In this document: positions 1 through 9,069 of the stretch, in pieces | Numbering within the stretch: position 1 is the first letter of the stretch | Layout of the letters: every line of letters begins with the position of its first letter | NCBI GenBank assembly: GCA_015680685.1 | Contig: MNCI01014157.1 | Coordinates: 1 to 22,828, forward strand | Direction: 5' to 3' | DNA from: Gnetum montanum | Taxonomy: Eukaryota; Streptophyta; Gnetopsida; Gnetales; Gnetaceae | Length of the DNA stretch: 22,828 bases | Position numbers and translations under genes: made by a program | The notes under the pieces: model-generated | The model's input: the letters and a program-made list of their open reading frames with translations, nothing else | Told to the model about the DNA's origin: nothing | Databases searched by the model: none

Positions 1-789
1 AAATTTTTCATCACATGACATGCAAAAAAAATTTGCAACTACAATCACTTTCAAAGTTTTTAGTTGCACAATGGAAGCTTATGACTATCAAAATAACATT
101 ACTAGATGATATTTTTGAATAAAATAAAAAAAGTCTTGAAATTTTAATAATCTCTAAGGAAAACATTGAAGTTGAAAAGGAGATTGATACCACTTCAAAG
201 AATAATGAGTAAATTTTACTAAAAATAAAAGTCAATTTATACTTGAAGTACTATAGATAATGATGCAATGTGCAATCATAAAAGCTTTAAAAAGGTAAGA
301 TGAAATAAAATTATGATTGATAGATATCCCAAAGATAGAGGATGAAAAGAACAAAGATTTGGTGAAAGTAAATTCAATATATTATAATATATATATATAT
401 ATAACTTCTCAAAAAATCACTAAATCTTTTAGGGCACTAAGTGACCAGTATGAAAAACCTTAAACTCTAATGATTATGTTTCATGATGTGAAAGAAAAAA
501 TGTATATTTGGAGGCATCAAAGTCATTTCAAGTAAATTAAGAATGGGGAAAGAGTTTAGATAAATAAGGATCTCACCAAAAGAAACTTGTAGAAAGGGTT
601 GAATAATGAGAAAAAAAGTTAAGGCTACATGTGAAAAGGGTGTTTTGACATACCTAAATGTTCTTCATATTAACATTAATATGCTTGGCACGTGGTCATG
701 ACTTGACAAGTTTTCTGTATCATTGGATCCAATATTCATAAGCTTATGGTCAATAACTCTAGTCATGATTACAACTAATGAATAGTTAA
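1..789. other. AT-rich stretch without a recognisable gene
   Basis: No convincing coding frame is visible on either strand. The short minus-strand open frames at 11-235 and 665-886 look like chance frames in AT-rich DNA, with no family motif and no mirror copy elsewhere in the window. The outer (5') end of the first gypsy LTR may lie in the last 100-150 bases, but I could not place it. Confidence 0.5.
387..403. repeat. (AT)n microsatellite
   Basis: An uninterrupted run of alternating A and T, about eight and a half units. Similar short AT runs occur at 5911-5927 and 16750-16764. Confidence 0.9.
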
Positions 790-1633
790 AAACATAGGCT
801 ACATCAACCCATGTCCATTGATGCAACCGTATTGATGTATCCTTGTTGATACATGCTAGGATGCATTGATGCAGGTACGTCGACATTAATGTAGTTATTG
901 CCTATGTAAATGTGCACATGTCTTGCATTTATGGCACATTTCATTCTTAGTCTTCGCTAAACTCTTATAGTTTCTTCCTTTGAGAGTTAGAATATTTTTT
1001 CCTCTTAGTGCTTGTAGTGCAGATTTATGAGATTATACAACATTTTATTCATGTGATCATGTACCTAGACACATTAGCATGATTGACAATTAAATTGAGA
1101 TTTCCTATATTCATGGTAAAACTTAGACTAGTTTATTGTTACTTTTTTGTACATTACTTTACATGTAATTTACATTTATGTTCTTATGTAATTAATGTAG
1201 TTAATCATAAACATGTGAGTATTAATACTTAGTAATCCTAGTAGTGGATACTTGATAAATCTAGTAGTATACACTTGGTAACCCAGTAGTGTTAATATAA
1301 GTTCAAGATGTATATGACAAATGTAACCGATACTATATGTTAGGATAGTTAGTTAGGAAATTATTTAATTAATTTAATTATTAAATCTCCATTTCATTAT
1401 AAAGTACCTAGGAGAAAAATATAATAAAACAATTATAAAAATAAACATCATAGGCCTTAACCACATTGAAATATATGCACAATTAGACACGAGTGTGGGT
1501 GACTTGCAACTACAAAATTTACTATTTAGGAATATTAGCACCTTAGATAACTAAGTCTATGGAGTTATATTGGATTTTTGGTGAATGCTTGTGATTTGTG
1601 TGGTTGTCAATAGGGGATACCCCTCACTAAACA
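790..1633 (+). mobile_element. 5' LTR of a decayed Ty3/gypsy element (LTR1), left end uncertain
   Basis: This segment ends in CA at 1632-1633, one base before a tRNA-Asp-type primer-binding site, as expected for a 5' LTR. It is collinear with 4690-5572. Shared blocks include the word GAGTTAGAATATTTTTTCC near 994 (AAGTTAGAATATTTTTCCC near 4931), a triple 23-bp repeat at 1227, a TTAGTTAG-rich block near 1350 and a block ending at 1573 that matches 5529-5572. The two copies are strongly diverged, by eye about two-thirds identical where alignable. The left edge at 790 is only where I lose the match; the true TG start was not found and may lie nearer 660. Confidence 0.6.
1227..1293 (+). repeat. 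Three tandem ~23-bp units in LTR1
   Basis: Units start at 1227, 1250 and 1273 and follow the pattern ACTTRGTAAYCYAGTAGT with decay. The same three-unit array, at 24-25 bp spacing, occurs in LTR2 at 5208-5280, so the array predates the split of the two LTRs. Confidence 0.75.
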
Positions 1634-1634
1634 T

Positions 1635-1652
1635 TGGTGCCATTGCTAGGAA
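1635..1652 (+). other. Primer-binding site, tRNA-Asp type
   Basis: The sequence TGGTGCCATTGCTAGGAA matches the complement of the plant tRNA-Asp 3' end (TGGCGCCGTTGCCGGGGA, as I recall it) at 13 of 18 positions. All five differences are C-to-T or G-to-A, and four fall in the three ancestral CpG dinucleotides, none of which survives. Athila-lineage gypsy elements are known to use tRNA-Asp. The site sits one base after the CA end of LTR1. Confidence 0.75.
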
Positions 1653-2159
1653 CTTAGTTTAGATAAGTACGATGAATATTATTAACTAGTAAATCCATAC
1701 AAATTCATTGTAAGGAAAACATAATGATATATTGTTCATTTGACATAATAATAAACAATTATTTCAAGGCACACTTTCTACACATCCCTAAGATGACTTC
1801 TTCTCATAGAAATAAATCTCTACTACATGACCATGATTCTAATAAGTAATAGGAGGGGACTAAAAAGGATAATAGTGAGAAGCCTCAATTACTAAGAATA
1901 GTCTATGCCTATCCGAATCATAATTATCTGGATTTCAACTTCATTCTCCATTAAGATGAGCAATTATATTGGAGGGATATGGAAGGTAACATTGTGTTAT
2001 TTGTCAATTGGTCTATTTGTACCATGCAATCATAGAAAGAGGGCACCAATTTCTTCTAAATGGTCTCTCAATACACATATTCTCCTCCGTTTAATGAGGA
2101 TGATACCCTTCATCAATAGTTGTAGTTAATCTTAGATAACTTTGGTGAGTGAAGGATAG

Positions 2160-3540
2160 AGTTCAAAGATCAAAGAGCATTAAAGGATAGATCTCCTAGT
2201 CATTCATCCAAAGACAAGGATAAGGAGAAGAACCAGGCCAAGGACTAAAGGAGAAGGACTACTAAGCACTATTTTCCTAGTCCTCCACCTTCATCGTCCT
2301 CCTCATCATCAAACTTTGATAAGAGAAACTATAGTAGAGATAGAAGGAGGAATGATTAAGATCAAGATCAGGATTATAGGAGATCCCATTGTAATGATGA
2401 AAACTGGGAGCATAGATAACAGAGAGAGGAAGATGAGCATCACTAGGAAAGGATGCACAACATAACTCATCATAGTAGGCATAGCCTAAATAGGAACCAC
2501 TGTGAATGTGATGAGTATGATGAACCATTGCTAACACTAGAAACATGTTGTATGTTTTAGAAGTAGTTAGAATCCCTACTAGGTATAAAAGGGATAGCAC
2601 GATTAAAAGGTTGGATATGAACAAGATCTCCAAATTTGAATGGAAATATAATGCTAATCAACAACATCATCTACAAGCTTTCCATCATGCTTGTGCCTTA
2701 CAAAACATTGAGAATAAGTGGCAGAAGCTAAAATTATTTCCAAGAACACTCATCAAGAAAGTAGAAAGTTGGTACTGGTCTTTAGAACCATAATCAATTC
2801 ACAGGTGGAGTACAATGTTGGACTTGTTTAATGATAAATACTAGACATAATCCTAAGTGTTCAACTTGAGGAAAAAAATCCAAGGATGGAAACAAGACAA
2901 TCATGAATCCTTGGATGCAACCATGTATAACTATTACTCTCTCTTACACTGATACCCAAGCCATGGATTTTCTAAAAGGAAGTAGATTTACAACATTATA
3001 GATGGGCTCTAGAACAAAATTATAGAAACTCTTGGGATCTATGCCTAAGGGAGACTTTCAAAGAAGAGAGTTAATCAGATCTAGAGGCTAATCGATCAGG
3101 TGGCTAAGAAAGAAGTAGAGTTCGAAAAGAGAGAAAGTGTAGAGGAGTATAATAGAGACTTCTCTATTCATAAAAGGGAGGTGCTTTTTTGTGATTCAAG
3201 GGAGGAAGCATCATTAGATGAAGTGGTGCCAAGAAAAACCTTGTCGATCTAGAAATTTGTTACGTAGATATTGGATAAGATGAAAAAATGTGGGACTCCT
3301 TAGATGAGAAGTTCTAAAGTGCTCTTTAAAATAGTAGTGGAGAAGATGGAGGAGGATAATAGTAAAGATATCAAGAGATAAAAGGATGTAGGTAGGAATC
3401 ATTATTAGCAAAAGGGTAAATCTGTAGTAGTTGATAAGGTTAAAAATTTGGGGACAAATAATGAAAAATGTCTTATTTTCCAATATGAACATCACAAAGG
3501 ATGTTTCCCTATAGTGTCACATTTGTAAGAATCTGGGGTG
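2160..3540 (+). pseudogene. gag remnant of a Ty3/gypsy element, frameshifted and with stops
   Basis: Gag is the capsid precursor that packages element RNA in the cytoplasm. About 2190-2540 in one frame reads as a hydrophilic linker: Lys/Asp-rich, then a run of serines, then Arg/His/Asp/Glu-rich. The frame shifts near 2545 and a retrotransposon-gag core follows. Near 2630-2790 it has the order K-F-E-W, NQQHHLQAF, an LKLFPRTL block and KVESWYWSL. About 2800-3000 carries W..ML.LF..KY, NLRKKIQ, a HESLDATMYNYYSLL block and a YPSHGF block. About 3070-3480 is charged, with a possible decayed Cys/His knuckle at 3468-3505 (second Cys replaced by Phe). There are many in-frame TAG/TAA codons, mostly at expected Gln positions. 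Athila/Tat-type is inferred from the gag layout plus the tRNA-Asp PBS. The coding sequence stops where the copia LTR begins near 3579, and no protease or polymerase follows before LTR2. Confidence 0.7.
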
Positions 3541-3578
3541 TACACACTAAACAGGAAGTTGGTAAGAAATCTGTGGAT

Positions 3579-4430
3579 CAAGAACTTAGAAGGAGGATTG
3601 AATAAGTTTCCCAATTAAAATTGCTCCAGTTGCCAAAATCAAACACAATTTTAATGTGGTTTTCCAACTTGGATACATCCACATTGAGAGGGTAGAATTC
3701 ATGGACACCTTTGGACTTTGTTACTTCAAAAATTTAATTTGAAAGGCATCACAACCTTTACAAGATTTGAGCTTCACTCTGGAGTGTTTCATTACTGCAA
3801 AACCACTTAACCCCACAAGGTCCCATAAAGCTCAAAATGTGGTTTAAAGGATTTCATAACCTTTAAAAATGTGAGTTATGCACCAAAGTGTTGTGTCATC
3901 ATAAAACCACTCAATCTCACAAGGTCTTGATGAGCTCAATGACGATGCCCTCTTGCAAGAAGCACATTAATCCTGTAAGGCTACAAAGAAAGAAAGAAAA
4001 AGATCAAGGAGAAAGTATAACTAAATTTAGAGAGTTNCCAAAAGTTAAGATATCTACAGTGAGACATCTACCATGAGACATCTACTCTCCAAGATAGACA
4101 TCTGCTATTTTTATGAGACATTTACTTTGTTGAAACATTTTGAGATGTGGAGCATTCCTTTGTCATTTTTGGTTCTTAGTAGTCCTCAAAACATCTTCAT
4201 TTGGCTTGTAGACTCCATTTCCATCCATGCTCTCATCTTGTTTACTTAGTATTCAATTCAACATCTTATCATGAATCTCATTTTAATTTAACTATTGTTC
4301 TAAAATTTTGGATCTCCATTTGAAGTCCTTGCTCATTATACTCTTTCATGGTCCTATAAGATTACAATCACACATACCCATTCTACATTCTTCGTTTTCT
4401 CTAAGGTTTTGACATAGCAAAATATTAACA
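3579..4430 (-). mobile_element. Copia-type solo LTR, short variant (copy 1)
   Basis: It has the same orientation and order as the LTRs at 14210-15577 and 19024-20395: it opens with AACTTAGAAGGAGG, has 105-bp tandem units (two rather than three, starting near 3731 and 3836), a GACATC cluster at 4063, 4077 and 4097, and closes with AAGGTTTTGACATA followed by an AACA end. It is about 850 bp against about 1370 bp for the others; most of the central stretch is missing or unalignable. It lies inside the gypsy element just after gag. No PBS, polypurine tract or target-site duplication was found, so a solo LTR or a truncated subfamily member fits best. A single N lies at 4037. Confidence 0.7.
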
Positions 4431-4656
4431 AAAGCAACAAATGAGAAGATTGCTTTATTTACAAGGCAATTATAGGTAGCAATTTCATTAAACATAATAT
4501 TATCCAAGTGGAGCACCATCTCAATCTCAAGAGGAGTATCAATATTGGCAAAATCCACAATCATGAGGGATGCCACTACCAAGGCAACAATATTCTTACC
4601 AACAAACAGATCCATATGAATATTATGTTCAATAGCCTATATCTCCTCATGGATCT
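4431..4656. other. Unassigned spacer between the copia solo LTR and LTR2
   Basis: The minus strand is open from 4615 down through this stretch and into the LTR (89 codons), with a hydrophobic valine/isoleucine-rich composition. I recognise no family, and the frame runs into LTR sequence, so it is probably a chance or relic frame. It may be leftover internal DNA of the gypsy element. Confidence 0.3.
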
Positions 4657-4698
4657 ATGAGCGAGAGTCTTTTCGCTCATCATTTGATGAGCATCAAA
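4657..4698. repeat. Two adjacent perfect inverted repeats
   Basis: First: arms ATGAGCGA (4657-4664) and TCGCTCAT (4673-4680) around an 8-base loop. Second: arms TTTGATG (4683-4689) and CATCAAA (4692-4698) around a 2-base loop. They lie just before the part of LTR2 that aligns to LTR1 and may mark its outer end. Confidence 0.7.
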
Positions 4699-4852
4699 GT
4701 GTCACATTGATAAGCCCTCATTGATGTAACCTCATCAACGGGCCCCTATTGACAAGGCCCTATTTACATGATGTTGCCTTGTTGACGGGGCGGCATCAAT
4801 ATAGCGGTTGCTATATTGATAGGGCCTTGTCGACATAGCCTTAGAGAAAAAA

Positions 4853-4861
4853 CTATAAATA
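4853..4861 (+). promoter_or_regulatory. TATA box of LTR2
   Basis: CTATAAATA in the expected position, after a motif-rich U3 and before the AT-rich R/U5 part of the LTR. LTR1 has no equally good match at the aligned place. Confidence 0.6.
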
Positions 4862-5207
4862 TGAGCTTCTAACTATGTTTATGGGCATTCAATTCATAGT
4901 AGTAGTAAAGCTCTTGTAGTTTGTCCATTCAAAAGTTAGAATATTTTTCCCGAGTACCTGCAACAAAAGTTATTGAGTGTATGGATCTTTATTTGAGCAT
5001 TGTTATACGCGAGCATGATAATGTGTATGGCAATGAAGATGAGCTTCTTGGTAAACCTTGTAGCATTATGAATAGTTTATATATTTATTCATGCATTTAA
5101 TGATTTTAGTTATTTATTAATATTTTCCAGTAATTAAGCTAATTAAGTAAGATAAGCTAGATAGATTAAATACATATATATGATTACTTCAAGCATAACA
5201 CGTATTC

Positions 5208-5280
5208 ACTTGGTAATCCCAGCAGCATTATTACTTAGTACACCTAGTAGCATAGCGCTTAGTAACCTAATAGTGAATAC
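5208..5280 (+). repeat. Three tandem 24-25-bp units in LTR2
   Basis: Units start at 5208, 5233 and 5257 and share the CTTRGTAAYC...AGTAGC pattern with the array at 1227-1293 in LTR1. Confidence 0.75.
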
Positions 5281-5572
5281 ATGGGTTTAGGACCTGTACA
5301 AAAAGTGGGAGTGGATGCTTATGTTAGGACTAGCTAGAGACTAGTTAGTTAGTTAAATTAAATTAGTCATTAAATTACTTCATCTATCTCTTTAAGCATC
5401 AAAACCATAAAACATAAACTGATAAAAATCATATGTCTCGATTACATTTAATCATACCTTTGTACCTCACAAGTGTAATTGGGAAGACAACACACAAGCT
5501 TTAGGGCAAGATTCACTTCTTAGAAGATTAGTGCACTTGAAACTAGAGAGTCCACAGAGTTCAACAAAAATA

Positions 5573-6455
5573 GGCATCTTTTATTTTCTCCAAGTTAGCA
5601 TATATCAACCTGAAAATGTAAGTTCAATAAAATAGGCTAGTTTGGTCCTTTTAATGTTTAAAAAAATCAACTTTATTTTTGAGCCTTAAAACTACATCCA
5701 ATGCATAGTACTCATTAAAATGAGTCCAACGATACAAATTTTGTCTCAATTGGACTTATGGTTTGAGAGATATTGTTGTTTAAATTTTCTCGATATACGT
5801 GCATTAAAATAATATTAAATTATTATTTGAACAAAAAAAAAATCAAAATTTCAAGGTCAGAAATCAACCCTCATTTACACACACCAAACCCCAACCGCCT
5901 ACTTTAACAAATATATATATATATATAAACAGAATTTTAAAAATATATATAATATAATTATATTTATAAAAAAAACAATATTTTTTGCTGCGCCTGCGGC
6001 CAGCCGCAGGCAACTGCAGCCAGCTACAGGGCCGCGGCTAACAAGATGTGGCCGCTGGGGTTTGACTCCAAGGCCAAAAAAAACAAAACTGCGCCGCATG
6101 CCTTTGCCGTCTCCATTCGCGTGCCTCTGCCGTTGCCGTAGTCGCTGTGCCTGCCACTTGCATGCCATGCTGCACGCTTTGCTTTAAATGACAGATTAAA
6201 CAGATGCACGCGAGTGCACGTTCCTGTTTCAGCCACGCGCTGCCTCTGTTGCCCGCGCGCTGCGCCAACACCGCCGCGTGCCTACCCCAAATTTTTCTTC
6301 TTCGTTTATATTTGCAGGGACAGGGGGCCTGCTACACAACACAAGAAACGAGCAGAATTAATCACGCTTAAACGACGGCGGCGGCAGCAGCAGCCGCCAG
6401 AAATTGCAGAGAGAAGAAACGGAGGCCTGGCAACAGCAAATCTGGCGTTGTTAGG
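5573..6455. mobile_element. Foreign insert with a GC-rich, CpG-bearing half (probable LTR or other young insertion)
   Basis: LTR2 similarity ends at about 5572, and decoded gypsy RNase H begins at about 6460; nothing between matches either. The left half (5573-5980) is AT-rich and contains GAGTCCAACGATAC and GGACTTATGGTTTGAGAGAT, wording that resembles U3 parts of plant LTRs. The right half (5985-6455) is very GC-rich, with dozens of CpGs, CGG/CAG runs near 6373-6405, a hairpin at 5992-6011 and an acceptor-like TTTATATTTGCAG ending at 6316. Overlapping open frames on both strands (for example 5899-6168 and 6038-6271 on minus, 6214-6465 on plus) are low-complexity Arg/Ala/Gln-rich and look like by-products of GC content. 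No TG...CA ends or target duplication could be fixed. It could instead be a captured gene or 5' UTR fragment. Confidence 0.4.
5992..6011. repeat. GC-rich hairpin
   Basis: Perfect 8-bp arms GCCTGCGG (5992-5999) and CCGCAGGC (6004-6011) around a 4-base loop, at the left edge of the GC-rich island. Confidence 0.8.
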
Positions 6456-6459
6456 GCGG

Positions 6460-6873
6460 GTTTGATAGAGCTTCAACTACCCATGGGACTAGTGTTGCTA
6501 CCATCGTAACATTCCCATTTGGTGAAATGATATCCTTCACCTATCATTTTGGGTTCCCATGTACCAATAACATAGTGGGGTACAAGGGTTTGATTAGAGG
6601 AAGGATTTTGGGTTCCCATGTACCAATAACATAGTGGGGTACAAGGGTTTGATTAGAGGAAGGATGGTAGCTTGTGACCTAGGAATTAGAAGCTTAGTGG
6701 GATTTACAACTCATGTAATTGAAGTCTATGCATGTAAAGCTAAGCATTTACAACTATATTGTGACCTAGGAAAGTGATTGTTACAACAATTCATAGACGT
6801 TGACATCCAACATGTCCCCTGAAATGATAATGTCATAGTGGATGCAATTGCAACATTAGCTCTTAGTATGACA
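6460..6873 (+). pseudogene. RNase H domain of Ty3/gypsy element A, inactive
   Basis: RNase H removes the RNA strand during reverse transcription. From 6460 the frame gives FDRASTTHG (family: FDGAS...G), then FPCTNNIVGYKGL, where intact elements read NN.AEYEAL, so the active-site Glu is Gly here. After an exact 59-bp duplication (6546-6663) breaks the frame, a second frame continues with KHLQLY, then FIDVDIQHVP and DAIATLA (6790-6860), the standard domain end. There are in-frame stops at 6774 and 6825. Reverse transcriptase, which should precede it, is absent; the insert at 5573-6455 or a deletion replaces it. Integrase follows downstream. Confidence 0.8.
6546..6663 (+). repeat. Exact 59-bp tandem duplication
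   Basis: Two identical 59-bp units, 6546-6604 and 6605-6663, inside RNase H. The length is not a multiple of three, so the duplication breaks the reading frame. No N lies at the junction. Confidence 0.95.
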
Positions 6874-7079
6874 CGAGATGTGTTTAGTAGGTTGTGCACC
6901 TTAACCATGGACTATGCTACTCCCATCACCCAGAACACTGAGAATGCCTTTGTGGTTGTCATTCATACTACTTCTACTAGGGAGTGGTATGAAGATATCA
7001 AATTTTACCTTATGTATGGTGAATCCTTACAAGGCTTAACAACTGCTTAGAAGGATGTTGTACACAAGCAATCACAGTA

Positions 7080-8215
7080 GCATGTCATTGTGGGTAATAA
7101 CACATTATGTCAATGATCCTATGAGGACATACTCCTAAAGTGCTTAGGTAAAATTGAAGCTAAAGTAGTCCTAGAGGAAGTTCACAAGGGTGTTTATGAA
7201 AGACATATAGGGTTGAGAGCTATGGTTGCTAAGATTAGATGGTTAGGTTAGTATTGACCCCATATGGAAAATAATTGCTTATAGAAGGTTACGTGGTGTG
7301 ATACATGCCAACAATATAGCAACCTTGTACATGTACCACCAACTGAGTTACATACCATTTAGATAACATGGTCATTTCAAAGATGGGGATTAGATATCAT
7401 TAGATCCATAACACATACGTCTTTTGTAGGGCATAGCTTCATCATCATCACAATTGAATACTTCGCAAAATTGGTTGAGGCTATTCTCTTAAGGAAGACT
7501 ACATCAGACCAAGTCTAAAAATTCATTCTAGATAACATTGTAGCCTGTTTTGGCATACCCATAACCATAGTTATAGATAATGGACCATAGTTTAGTAGCC
7601 ATGAAATGAAATATTTTTGTCACAACCTTAGCATTAAGCATTCTTTCTCATCGCCTTATTACTGTCAAGCCAATGGACAAGTAGAAGTAAGTAATAAGTC
7701 CATCATCAACTTAATCAAGAAGACACTTAGCAACAACAAACACAAGTGGCATGAGTGGCTTATCCATGCATTATGGACATACATAACAACCTATCTCACG
7801 AAAACTGGTATGACTCCTTATATTCTAGTTTATGGTTCTAAAGTTGTTTTACCTCTAAAATTGTTGGTGTCATCACTCAAAGTAGTCTTGAATGACTTCA
7901 TCAATGATAAGCAAAACAAAGAGTTGCAGACAATGGCCCTAGACTTAGTGGAGGAGCAATGTATGTAGGTGCTTGCTCACATCAAGAGAGGCATAAGTAG
8001 CAACATCACCAGAACTTGACCATGCACGAGATCAAACAAGGTGACTTGGTTCTCAACGCCATTCGTGAGCATGCAAAAAATTTCTCAACCAACTAGGAAG
8101 GGTCCATCCTTATCACCATAGCCTATAGAAATGGTGCATTCAGAATAGCTAACATGGATAGCCAATCTGGTTAGTCATTCCAATCCAAAGCCATACTACA
8201 TGTAGTTGATGATCA
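7080..8215 (+). pseudogene. Integrase of Ty3/gypsy element A, decayed but with its catalytic triad readable
   Basis: Integrase inserts element DNA into the chromosome. Domains in order: an HHCC zinc domain at about 7175-7315 (VHKG, YERH, WCDTCQQ); a catalytic core with Asp at 7393 (WGLDII), Asp at 7576 (VIDNGP) and Glu at 7684 (GQVEV), the last two 35 residues apart as in the DD35E family; a 120-codon open stretch (7606-7968) with SPYYCQANGQVEVSNK and a TPYILVYG block; and a C-terminal domain at about 8030-8200 (GDLVLNAIREHA, NGAFRIA) matching the GPY/F module. Stops at the GYYW site, in V.KF and after DNGP, plus a frameshift near 7970, make it non-functional. It belongs to the Tat/Athila-like plant group by motif wording; the exact lineage is inferred. 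Confidence 0.85.
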
Positions 8216-8780
8216 TCGACAGGTGAGCCTACTTTTAATGATTTTCTATGGTCTTAAACTAGCAATGAGGCTTGCCAAGGCTTTAAACTAGTACCATGGC
8301 CCACCATAGCCTTAAACTAGAAACTTTGCTAACTTGGATAGCCTGATTCTCATGTGACTTATATGCATTGTAGCATTATAATATGTAGTGATGTTTTGTA
8401 TTCTTTGTCAGTGCCTCTTTGGTCAATCATCTAGATGCCAACAAAGAGAGGCCATTGAAACACCACAAAAATTTGCATGTTATAGCTAGTTTTCATTATG
8501 TAGCTTTTACCCCATAAAACACAAGGTAAACGTTCATCGTAAATGTGAAGATTATAATCCATAGTGGGCAATTTCACATACTTTATACTTTTGGTGATTA
8601 GAAATGCCTCATAAGTGGTCAGCCTCATTCCCAAAGTGAAAAAAGTCACCTAGTGTCTATATTTAGGCTTGGAGGGTTGAAACGATCTTTTGGAATGCTA
8701 AAAATGGTAATTTGATGTGTTTTATGGGGGGTATACATTTTTCTATGCTAGAAACACTTGCAAGGGCTAGATCTCACCTA

Positions 8781-8983
8781 CCCCTAATGTGGAGAGGTGG
8801 GGAGTTTCCCCTTAGCTTGGAAGCTTTCCCCACTTCCCCTAGTGTGGAGGTTGCATGCTTAGCTTGGAAACCTTCCCTCCTTAGCATGGAAGTTTCCCCC
8901 TAGCTTGGAAATTTTCAACACTTCATGCACTTCAACTTTGACCAGTCACATTAGAAATCATGATGGAAAGCTTAGCATGGAAG
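8781..8983 (+). repeat. Imperfect U3 repeat array in LTR A
   Basis: The word CTTAGC(T/A)TGGAA recurs at 8811, 8858, 8880, 8899 (as CCTAGCTTGGAA) and 8971; four of the five copies are followed by a T/C-rich tail such as CTTTCCCC. A larger unit beginning CCCCTARTGTGGAG recurs at 8781 and 8836 (55-bp spacing). The array lies 80-280 bp upstream of the LTR TATA box, the usual place for LTR enhancers. Confidence 0.7.
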
Positions 8984-9063
8984 ATTTATCTCCAGAATGG
9001 AAGGTGTGCCCTCATTACTATTTATAGTAAATGGAATGACCATGGAAAAAGGTGCTTGCTATG

Positions 9064-9069
9064 TATAAG
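9064..9069 (+). promoter_or_regulatory. Probable TATA box of LTR A
   Basis: TATAAG within ATGTATAAGAACCCC, downstream of the U3 repeat array and upstream of T-rich U5-like sequence. Confidence 0.5.

Larger units (their letters stand above)
4690..5572 (+). mobile_element. Second gypsy LTR (LTR2), truncated at its 3' side
   Basis: It is collinear with LTR1 from the promoter region through the triple repeat to a block at 5529-5572. It then loses all similarity about 60 bp before the expected CA end, where the insert at 5573 begins. A clear TATA box (CTATAAATA) lies at 4853-4861. Upstream of it, at 4705-4845, about seven copies of a TTGAYRNGGCC-like word occur in both orientations. LTR2 keeps several CpGs in this part that LTR1 lacks, so the two need not be partners from one insertion. 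Confidence 0.6.

Noticed and set aside
2277-2633. 118-codon minus-strand frame opposite gag
   Set aside because: It is antisense to the Ser/Arg-rich gag linker and core, which read as gag on the plus strand; the frame is a shadow of that composition.
4346-4615. 89-codon minus-strand frame as a membrane protein gene
   Set aside because: It crosses from spacer into the copia LTR end, has no recognised motif, and nothing upstream or downstream supports a gene.
5899-6465. Overlapping Arg/Ala/Gln-rich frames on both strands in the GC island
   Set aside because: Frames on both strands overlap and are low-complexity, as expected from GC-rich sequence with few stops. No domain or conserved neighbour supports a gene.
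8712-8903. 63-codon plus-strand frame
   Set aside because: It runs across the U3 repeat array of LTR A, and its amino-acid repeats mirror the DNA repeats.
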